From Euclidia mi (lineage: Eukaryota; Arthropoda; Insecta; Lepidoptera; Erebidae), in the NCBI GenBank assembly GCA_944739405.2, contig OX123186.2, positions 87,709,034 to 87,773,033 on the forward strand: a stretch of DNA of 64,000 bases, written 5' to 3'. This document shows positions 56,401-64,000 of this stretch, one piece after another. The notes beneath the pieces are model-generated. The model was not told the DNA's origin. It worked only from the letters and a program-made list of their open reading frames with translations, and searched no databases. Position numbers and translations under genes: made by a program. Within the stretch, counting starts at the first letter, position 1, and every line of letters starts with the position of its first letter.

Positions 56401-59400
56401 TTGTTTATTTGTTTTAAATTGTTATAAAATTAGAGAGTGAAATGAGTTATTTAAAGTTTAATTAATATGGATATGAATGAATAGATTTTATGGAAAGATA
56501 CGTAAACTATTGATCATCATATAACACTGATCATTCCTTTGCCCTAGAAACCTAAACCCTCTTCCTTCTCAGACTATAGACCCATATCAATACTACCCTT
56601 CCTGTCGAAAGTCCTTGAACGTCTAGTTCACTCACAATTGAGTTCCTTCCTGCACAAAAATGCCCTCCTAAATCCTTATCAATCCGGTTTCCGTCCTTGC
56701 CACAGTACTGCCACTGCATTGGTTCGCGTAACTGACGACATTCGGCTAGGTATGGATAGTGGCAATCTTACAGTTCTGTCCTTACTCGATTTTAGCAATG
56801 CTTTTAACACTGTAGATTTTCACATCATACTTGGCATTCTACGCTCTCTTAACGTATCTCCATCGGCAATTGACTGGTTTCATAGTTACCTGTTTGGTCG
56901 CCGGCAACGTATACGCATTGAAGATTCTTATTCAACTTGGTCTGATACTAATGCCGGTGTGCCACAGGGTGGCGTGCTATCTCCTTTACTCTTCGCGATA
57001 TTTATAAATTCTATCTCAAACCAATTACTTTCATCCTACCACCTTTACGCAGATGATTTGCAAATTTATACGCAAGCACCTTTAAATAAGTTATCTGAAG
57101 CCTGTACCACCGTTAACACGGACTTGGCGCGCATCTGTGAGTTGACCAATAAATATGGTCTTCAAGTAAATCCTGAGAAAACTCAACTCATTATTGGCAG
57201 CCCCAAACTGGTCTCGAAAATTAGGTGGTCCGAATTACCTAAAATCAGCTTTGATGGCAAAGATCTGACCTTCAGCAAAACTGAAAAATCTGGGGATCTA
57301 CTTGGACGAAACTTTGTCTTGGAGACCGCAAATTCAAGTAATGAGTCGCATACTATTTGCATCAGCAGGTTCGTTACGTAGACTACGCAATTTTCTTCCT
57401 ACAGCCACTAAAATTGCGCTTGCTCAATCCTTGCTTCTGCCCGTAATCGATTATGCTGATGTCAGCTATCTTGACCCCACCGAGGAGCAGTTAGATAAAC
57501 TTGAGCGTCTCCAAAACTTTTGCATACGATTTATATTTGGTCTGCGCAAATATGATCACATTTCAGATTTTCGTAATAAGCTCAAGTGGCTGCCGATTCG
57601 TCTTCGCAGGAATACACACATTCTCACATTGTTATATAATGTTCTATTCAATCCTTGTACTCCCTTTTATCTCAAAGAACGTTTTAAGTTCCTTAATGAC
57701 ACACATGTAAGGTCCTTGAGGTCGTCTGAGGATCTAACGCTGGAGATGCCGAAGCATTCCACAAATTACTTCGCCAAATCCTTTGCTGTTCAGGCTGTTC
57801 GCCTGTGGAATGGTTTACCATTAGAAATTCGAAGGGCAAAATCTCTACCTATATTTAAAAACCTGGTTAAAAATCACTATTTACTAACTTGTTGATTTAA
57901 CGGTTGTCTGATTTTTCGTTTCCTTTTTTTTTTACTGTAACTATCTGTTTGTTCTGAGTATGTTTATATATATTCAAAGTAATATATATGATATATGTTT
58001 ATTTATATATGTATTGTCTATGTATATTCCATAGTATTATTAAATTGTATGTATATGTTTATTTATGTATGTATTGTCTATGTACATATTCCATAGTATT
58101 ATTAAATTGTATGTATGTATTTTATTTTAAATTATCTTGCTATCCAAGCTAGCCAGTACTACACCATCGCTACGAAAAATTGCTAACATCATTCCTGTCC
58201 ATCCAAAGGTAGCCTGGAAGAGATCGCACTTAGCGATAAGGCCGCCGATTGTACATATACCATAGTCTAAGTTACTTATAATTAATGTATTGTTCAATTA
58301 TGTATTGGTGTGCAATAAAGTATATCTAACTAACTAACTATTAATTATTTTATAAAAATGTTGCTGGGTATCCTATTTGTCTCTCTAAGGAATTTGCAGA
58401 AAAATTCTCTGACATCGCAGAAACAATGAGTTTATTCTATCGATGCGAATGCTTTTTATGCGTTATGTATTTGGCTACGACTTTTCTATTTGTTTGATTA
58501 GGTCACGTGACTTTTCGTTCACTCCATACATTTTTCTGTGTTATCGTTTACAGAAAAATGTCTTGGCTAAGCCTGCTGGTTCTCGTCTCAGGAAAATAAT
58601 TGTTGGGCCAAAGGCCTTTTAAAAAATCCGGAGTTCTCTGCACCACACAAGAAGACACCTCTTATGTTTAAACTACTGATTGATAGAAAGTGAGTGCAGT
58701 GCTTGGGTCATAAGCACCAGAACTAAATTTGAGCCATAGTAAAAAGTATGTTAATCCGTGTGTCGCTGGCACACAACTGCTGCTGGACTGAAGCTAGACC
58801 GTAGTGTAGACACCACAGTGCTTTAAGTAAGTGCCCCAAACGCCCTTAAGGGGGAGGCTCCCCCACACCTCTTACGCCGAACCCCAACTCTGTAAATCAC
58901 ATTATACGGCCGAGACGTGGAGTTAACCACTGATGGCGTGGAGGCATAGTGATACAGATCGTGCTGGCTCCCTCAATCAAGGTTGAGCCGTACGATTGCT
59001 GTTGAATGAAGGGCCATCAGTGGGCAGTCAGTCAAAAGCGTCAGATGATTTCCTGCATTGTACTTGCATACTAAACCCTTTTTTTTGTCTGGACTTTAAA
59101 AGATCAAGAAAAGACTAAAGAAATTGAAGTGACAAAAAAAGCAATGACTCTCGAGTTTGTTTCGGCTTTTCTTCTCAAGAAGTCATTTAGCTAGGAAAAG
59201 CCGGCATCATCTAGAATAGGGTTTTGACATGTATAAGTGTTGTAAACAACCAAAATGCAGAAATAAATATGTCTTTATGTTTTTAAGACTTGCTTCAAGT
59301 TTACACATAATAAAACCTGACTCATAATGAGAAGATCAAGAGGCCCGTGCCCAGTAGTAGGACAGTTTATATACAGGGCTGATGGTGAATCAAAAACAAC

Positions 59401-62400
59401 GGAAAAGGCCAGTTCTCACTTGGCAGCGGTGTCGACTGGCTTGGCGGCGCCGAACACTTTCTCAGCGGAGACTGGCTTGGCGGGCGGCTTGTCGGCGCGC
59501 TCGTCAGCGGCGGGCGCGTCGCGCTTGTCGTCGTCGCGCGGCACGGTGCGCGGCAGCAGGTTTAGTTTCGGCCGCTCGCGGGGTTTCGCTTCTGCATAAC
59601 ACATACAGGTTATATAGGAATTTAAACTTTCGTGATCACTAATATAAATTTTTCATTTTCCTGCGGGATATAATAATATCTCATACATATCGTATACCGT
59701 GGACATGCCGTTTGAGAAGTGAATAATTTACCTTCTCTGGGTGGTGGGTCCCGATCACGATCTCCACCGAAGTTCCTGCCACCGAAACCTCTGCCCTCCT
59801 CTCTTCGGCTATAAAGACAAACATTGATAAATATTATATAAACTGTTAACTTTATTAGTTCAACGATAGTGTGATATGAGATCATAGGGGGTTAATGAAC
59901 TTAGTTTGCGTGCTTACCCGAATCCGCCGCCGTCACGTTCGGCTGTACGGAACCCGTCGCGTCCGCCGTAGCCGCTGCGTTCGCCGTCCCGAGCACCGAA
60001 ACCACCGCGCTCTCTACCCCTAAAACGTTTATAAAATAAGTCACAATATTCACACTACAAAAAAAAACCATTATGTATAATAATTTCGATTTTGGCATTG
60101 TTACAGGCAATTGACCTTAAAATTTAAAATTTGTAGAAGACAACACAACAATGTAGAAGTTTTGAAAGACAATACTTACTCTCCACCAAATCCTCTATCT
60201 CGTCCAAAGGAGTCTCGGCCGCCGTACGGCGTCCGTGCAGGCTCTGGCGGTGCGGGCCGGTCGCCGTCACGCCAGCCACCGGGACGGTTGTCTGCACTCG
60301 CTGTACAAACAAACAACAATTTTGATCGTTTGTATATAAGGTCTAAAATTTAATAGTAAGACTGTATCACTCAGTTAAGTATTTGAAGTAGGAGCAAACC
60401 AAAGACTAGTCTGAATTGAGTTGTAGCAAAGCCACGTCACAGATTGAGCTAAGATAGCCAGTCACAGGGAACTTCCAAAGGCCACAGTAGCTAAGTCTCG
60501 TCCTAATGGAGTCCTCAACAAGACCACCGGCCCGAGTTTCTGGTGTCCCTGCTATCACTGTGTGCGATACCGCCAGCTGGACGGTTCAGTGCCAACAGCG
60601 CACTTACGACCTTTACTCAGACCTTCCCGAGGCGAAATGAGTAACTTAAGATAACCAGTTATAAATAAAAGTAGTTTCAATAATATCCATATATTGAATT
60701 TTAAATATATGCAATTTGCAATTCTCCATAACGACAAATGCCAATTGTTGTTTTGCTACAAATTGGTGATCTTGTACTCTGTGTGTGCGCCCCAAGTGTG
60801 ACATTATGATTAGCTCCAACTTGCAAACTACTTATCATCATCGTGGATTTACATTATTGGTACAATTTATTTTGTTTGTTTAATATACTAGCACAATAGT
60901 GATAACAGAGATGAATGTCGCAGGCAATTTATAAGAACCCGCTTTTTATAAGCCTAGTCGTCCGTTTAAAAATGCTTGCAGTTTTGAAATATGCCAAAGC
61001 GTTTTAGTAGGACGTAATAATTACACCTAATTAGTACAATATGCTAAGTAGAAGGAGTCCTGTGCAGGGTTCGTATTTTTGGGCTATAGGCAAAGCTAGG
61101 TCTCAAAACCGACGATAGTTGGTAAATATGTAGATGACGCCGTTAGTACAATATCAAATGTAAAATTCTAGCTATCCATGGATTTCGCTACTACAGATAA
61201 ATAATATGCATGTCTGCGACATAAACACTAGAATTGCATATTTAGTTAAGAGTTTCTTATATTATACATGTATTCATTGGTTCATACTCACAATCCCTTT
61301 CTGGTCGGTCTCGTTCGCGGTCTCGATCGCGAGTGATCTCGCGGTCAGGATTTCTTGGCCTCGCAGACTGATCGGGCATCGCACGCGGACCCGACCGCCA
61401 GTCACCCATCGTGCGCTCAGGATCATACTCTCTATACAAAACATTACCATAATTAACCAGTTGAATGCCTTATTACCAGACACAGCTGAAAATGTCTCGC
61501 ACTGATCAGTGCATCAGCAGTCAATCAGTTGAGCTTTGCCAATTTTAAACTTAACACATGGTGGCAACTGTATTCTAAAACTAAGGGTTAATACATTATT
61601 TTGTAACCGCTTTCTTTAGCTGTAAGTATTTGAAATTCATTTTTACCTGACATTTCGTCCGACAATGGAACTAAAGTAACCTTGTTGCAATGTAGGACGA
61701 CATGTTCAAACAAAATTCAATCTTATCTGTAATAATAATAATGCGTATGCGTGTTGGGACAATGAGTATTTACCTGTCCCGGTCGGAGCGGTTTCCCCTT
61801 CCCATCCGGCGGTCGTTGTCCTGGGTAGACACTTCTATTCTTATCCGTCTGCCGCCTATTGTCTAGAATACAAAACAAACTAGTCACAATTGATATACAA
61901 TAGTCCTTTCACGGAATTCGGGTTATTTGCGTGTGAAAAAAATTTTGGACCTAATTTATTTGGGTTTAGTTTTCTACAATACAAAAGAGATTGTAAAAGC
62001 AATTGTCAGTTACAACTGAGTTAAAAAATGTGCAGCTACTTGCTACAATTTGAACAGATGTTATGACGAAAAGTCAGAAACTGTATCAAGATCTGAAAAG
62101 GATTTCCTTTAGTTACATGCATTAACAAATATTTTACTTCGTAAAAAATAGTCTAGAACATTGTACACACGTAATTAAATTATTAGTAAAAGCATTACTT
62201 ACAAGATCAGGCATGTTCATGGCATTGATCAGGCCCTCCCTCTCTTCGAAGTCTACACATCCAAATCCTTTGAGGCGATCACCCTCACGGGGTAATCTCA
62301 GGTTGGTAATCTGATGAACAAAGATTACTGTTAACATGTGTTTATGAAATTCTTTACAATTGTCTTAAACAACCTACTAGAATGTGAAAGGTGTCCATTT

Positions 62401-63725
62401 AGTAAATAAAACCTGAAATTAATTCCACTCAATCCCAGAGCATTACAAAGCAAAGTAATAAATTATAATTTAATTTTGAATTAACATTTTATTATCTTGT
62501 AATAAATCTTATAATATGGCTATTAAGTCTCTTTCAACATCATATTGCCATGCTTGTTATGTGCTGAAAACTGCTCAGAATTTCAATGAATAATTTCAAA
62601 CATTATTATAGATAGCCAATACTGTCTTAATACATTTTAGATTAAAATATATTACAAAGCATGATCTGTATCTGTTTTATTTGGGTATGCCATATATTAA
62701 AGTAGATTATGATAAACTTAAGTCATATAGCAACTGGTTTTAATTCAGGTTCCCAAGGTTACTCTTGCAATAATATTACTTTCTACATATATTGCAATGT
62801 TTGTCTGCATATTTACTACTCTACAATATAAAGACATGCATGTTATTTTATGAAAGTATGTGTGTATAAATAATAAAATATTGCATATTTATATCTAAAG
62901 ATTAACTGAAGGCAATATCATGCTAATATACAGTATATGTGACATCAATATCAAGCACATTATGCTTACTCCATGACCTAGATTTTTATAATAATATTCA
63001 AGTAGTTAGAACCAAATAATTGTCATAATGAATAAAACATAATTACTAGGCTTTACTGAACAAAATTAATTTATAACTTGGCATATTAAGGTACACTTTT
63101 GAGCATTTATAATGACTAGGCAAGATATAACAAGTCCTTGAGGCAGGACATTTTATGGAATTTTATAATTATTAACCATGTGGAATAACCATATTCTGCA
63201 ATAACCCTGAGTGTGGTAAATGCAAAACAAAATGGCAGACATATAGCATGGCATTTATTGACAGAGGTGTTTCTGTGTAACTCTAATTATAAATAATGTA
63301 AATTTATTAAGTAATTAACTTCAATTTTGATGTTCATAACCATCACTGTGGCCTAAATGAATAACTGATGTTCACTGTGATTTTGACTATATAATAAAGT
63401 ATGTCATTGACAATATCATGATAATGTACATGAATTTGTAGACATGTGCAGATAGATCAGGAATCATTGAGAATATCTTCATATCATCCTTATTTTCTAA
63501 ACTAGTGATACTTTAGGTATAATTATAGTAGTACCTTGAGTCCAGCAAATAATTCAGTGATAGCACTCTCGTCGACATCATAAGGCAGGTTGGAGATGTG
63601 TGCGGTGTAGGGCGGACGTTTAGGGATGGATTCGTCGTCCACCGCCAGTCCGCCCCGCGCCGCCCGAGACGCGGACGGCAGCGACACCACGGCGCGCGAA
63701 CGTGATGCATATCCATAAGTTTCAG
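53412..63725 (-). CDS. eIF4B: Translation initiation factor eIF4B, 5' end outside window
   Basis: eIF4B binds mRNA and stimulates the eIF4A helicase during ribosome recruitment. Twelve exons: 63535-63725, 62203-62310, 61774-61862, 61292-61431, 60180-60300, 59918-60019, 59732-59808, 59420-59591, 54854-54938, 54726-54765, 53987-54645 and 53412-53474. All junctions are AG/GT and in phase, giving about 615 residues in the window. An RRM spans the first two exons and the third (PPYTAHISNLPYDV with RNP2; RLKGFGCVDFEE with RNP1). An Arg/Asp/Gly-rich DRYG-like region follows. Then come the eIF4B signature ERPKLNLLPRTVPRDDDKR and VFGAAKPVDTAAK-EREIEERL, a long Arg/Asp/Glu/Ser-rich tail, and the end NKFSFLEDADDGTSD. 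The N-terminal exon or exons lie beyond 64000. Confidence 0.93.
53475..53986 (-). other. eIF4B intron, nothing else seen
   Basis: AT-rich, between the terminal exon and the Arg/Asp-rich exon. Confidence 0.6.
53987..54645 (-). CDS. eIF4B: eIF4B exon: long Arg/Asp/Glu/Ser-rich tail
   Basis: 659 bp, one frame open throughout: DRGRDSRSFNRDRRDYSKDD, many RRDY/RRD(D/E) units, then repeats of the SAPRDERASSR type and EDIDEISMPKIKEQEKP at the end. Strongly GC-rich (unlike the flanks), so several frames on both strands are open. The ATG at the exon edge (54645) belongs to a shadow frame. Confidence 0.88.
54726..54765 (-). CDS. eIF4B: eIF4B small exon
   Basis: 40 bp, NDHSGDRRPPAKR. Acceptor GTTTCAG, donor AACGTG|GTAAGC; phase fits both neighbours. 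Confidence 0.8.
54854..54938 (-). CDS. eIF4B: eIF4B exon: EREIEERL helix
   Basis: ERE-IEERLRKQEEEARR then GGEEKERWGRR. Continues directly the PVDTAA-K/R-ERE motif of the previous exon across a 4.5-kb intron. Confidence 0.92.
55375..56274 (+). mobile_element. Helitron-like element in the eIF4B intron
   Basis: Starts TCTCTATATATATA after A, with the family segment AACTCCTCCTAAACGACTGG, and ends GGGCAAAAGCTAG before T. It carries a MITE insertion. No helicase coding region. Confidence 0.7.
55885..56095 (-). mobile_element. MITE with TA duplication, copy 2
   Basis: Reverse-orientation copy of 38730-38941, about 95% identical, inside the Helitron-like element. The flanks extend the inverted repeat (CTTAGTA at left, TACTAAG at right), which suggests insertion into a palindromic target. 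Confidence 0.88.
56545..58345 (+). mobile_element. 5'-truncated LINE in the eIF4B intron
   Basis: Opposite strand to eIF4B. RT and C-terminal coding, then a 3' UTR with a 62-bp tandem duplication (about 57986-58112) and an (CTAA)n-type end, ATATCTAACTAACTAACTA. Confidence 0.85.
56555..57895 (+). pseudogene. LINE reverse transcriptase, one frameshift
   Basis: The frame opens at FSDYRPISILPFLSKVLE upstream of the first listed start codon. Then QSGFRPCHSTATALV, motif A SLLDFSNAFNTVDF, AGVPQGGVLSPLLF and the catalytic YADDLQIY. A frame change near 57290 leads to NLGIYLDETLSW and the C-terminal part (LLPVIDYADVSYLD, RLQNFCIRFIFGL, AVRLWNGLPLEIR). Otherwise intact and therefore fairly young. Clade not settled (CR1/Jockey-like). 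Confidence 0.88.
58346..59320. other. eIF4B intron, unclassified sequence
   Basis: Possible MITE remnants near 58500-58580 (CACTCCATACATTTTTCTG, related to 51850). A GC-richer block at 58760-59040 could be an old repeat. No exon. Confidence 0.3.
59325..59392 (+). mobile_element. SINE family A 3' fragment in the eIF4B intron
   Basis: AGGCCCGTGCCCAGTAGTAG then GGGCTGATGGTGA, the family A tail. It ends about 28 bases from an eIF4B splice donor. Confidence 0.7.
59420..59591 (-). CDS. eIF4B: eIF4B exon: PKLNL…PRT signature
   Basis: KPRERPKLNLLPRTVPRDDD, KRDAPAADERADKPPAK and VFGAAKPVDTAAK. The PKLNLxPRT and FGxAKPVDTAA motifs are diagnostic of eIF4B. Confidence 0.95.
59732..59808 (-). CDS. eIF4B: eIF4B exon
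   Basis: RREEGRGFGGRNFGGDRDRD then PPPRE. Acceptor TTTATAG, donor GAGAAG|GTAAAT. Confidence 0.9.
59918..60019 (-). CDS. eIF4B: eIF4B exon: DRYG-like repeats
   Basis: GRERGGFGARDGERSGYGGR then DGFRTAERDGGGFG; Arg/Asp/Gly/Tyr-rich, like the self-association region of vertebrate eIF4B. Confidence 0.9.
60180..60300 (-). CDS. eIF4B: eIF4B exon: Gly/Arg/Asp region
   Basis: SADNRPGGWRDGDRPAPPEP then TPYGGRDSFGRDRGFGG. Acceptor TGTACAG, donor GGAGA|GTAAGT. Confidence 0.9.
60301..61291 (-). other. eIF4B intron, nothing else seen
   Basis: AT-rich; no repeat with clear ends. Confidence 0.6.
61292..61431 (-). CDS. eIF4B: eIF4B exon: DWR motif and charged stretch
   Basis: EYDPERTMGDWRSGPRAMPD then RNPDREITRDRDRERDRPER. 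The DWR motif after the RRM is conserved in eIF4B. Donor GGGATT|GTGAGT. Confidence 0.9.
61774..61862 (-). CDS. eIF4B: eIF4B exon: RRM end
   Basis: TIGGRRIRIEVSTQDNDRRM then GRGNRSDRD; the GRRIRIEV strand closes the RRM. Confidence 0.92.
61863..62202 (-). other. eIF4B intron, nothing else seen
   Basis: AT-rich; no feature recognised. Confidence 0.6.
62203..62310 (-). CDS. eIF4B: eIF4B exon: RRM second half
   Basis: Exactly 36 codons: ITNLRLPREGDRLKGFGCVD… to NAMNMPDL. KGFGCVDF is RNP1. Donor GATCTT|GTAAGT. Confidence 0.95.
62311..63534 (-). other. eIF4B intron splitting the RRM
   Basis: AT-rich 1.2 kb with no repeat or coding similarity seen. Confidence 0.6.
63535..63725 (-). CDS. eIF4B: eIF4B exon: RRM first half
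   Basis: Acceptor GGTTAG, donor CTCAAG|GTACTA. Encodes ETYGYASRSRAVVSLPSASR… then PPYTAHISNLPYDVDESAIT and ELFAGLK, the first half of the RRM with RNP2. Confidence 0.92.
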
Positions 63726-64000
63726 CTAACCAAATAACAACACCTTAATAACATGCTCTTACTGATATCAAACCAATACCACGGAACCAATCCTAAGTGC
63801 TACACATTCAATAAATCGTGAAAAATTATATTTAGATACACTTCAGATTATATTGCCTTATTCACATTATGAACTTCATACAGAATTGAATTCTATGTTG
63901 CATATGCCCAAACATACTGCAAATCCTTATATAGGCTTGTGTCCTAAAATGTAATAAGCGATTGATTCATTCCTTTATTAGATGTTAAACTGAAATAACT
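63726..64000 (-). other. Start of upstream eIF4B intron
   Basis: No coding recognised; the first eIF4B exon or exons should lie beyond the window. Confidence 0.5.

Noticed and set aside
52130..64000. Splitting the minus-strand exons into several small genes
   Set aside because: All junctions are in phase and the motifs follow eIF4B order from RRM to acidic C-terminus.

Overview
This is a eukaryotic, AT-rich window that looks like butterfly or moth (Lepidoptera) nuclear DNA. The reasons are intron-containing insect genes with short exons, many TAGGTA-type tracts, two tRNA-derived SINE families whose tails end in TGATGATG or in a CTCTGCCTACCCC…CAGGCGTGA motif, RTE-type LINEs, Helitron-like elements with CTAG|T ends, and a hAT transposon related to ZMYM1. 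No species can be named from the sequence alone.

Host genes. (1) Minus strand, 53412-63725: most of eIF4B (translation initiation factor 4B), in 12 exons that I placed by splice sites and reading phase. The 5' end runs past position 64000. (2) Plus strand, about 30.1-35.7 kb: an AT-hook plus bZIP transcription factor, most likely an Xrp1 ortholog. It has four coding exons, two probable leader exons, and an out-of-frame upstream ORF that overlaps the main start. (3) Minus strand, 11243-11431: the first coding exon of a TMUB1-like transmembrane/ubiquitin-like protein; its other exons were not found. (4) Two weaker candidate first exons, at 14244-14379 (minus) and 17072-17241 (plus).

Mobile DNA fills most of the rest. 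0.4-1.6 kb: 5'-truncated LINE. 2.2-6.5 kb: a complete Ty1/copia element with identical LTRs and a 5-bp target duplication but a broken gag-pol, sitting at the tail of a SINE. 9.9-13.7 kb: SINE and RTE fragments. 15.7 kb: long-armed foldback MITE. 18.9-20.0 kb: PIF/Harbinger derivative. 20.3-22.5 kb: SINE, then a Helitron-like element split by a LINE. 23.1-26.3 kb: near full-length RTE LINE, frameshifted. 27.3-28.0 kb: LINE 3' piece. 38.7 kb and 55.9 kb: two copies of one MITE. 40.7-44.6 kb: SINEs and nested MITEs. 45.0-47.4 kb: decayed hAT element with an 8-bp target duplication and a later SINE inside it. 49.4-52.1 kb: stacked Helitron, SINE and inverted-repeat elements. The 4.5-kb eIF4B intron holds a Helitron-like element, a MITE and a LINE.

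The most interesting biology is the leader of the Xrp1-like gene. A short uORF is followed by a 126-codon uORF in good context that overlaps the main start codon in another frame. That is the ATF4-type arrangement used for stress-induced translation. The window also holds a general initiation factor (eIF4B), but I infer no functional link from that.
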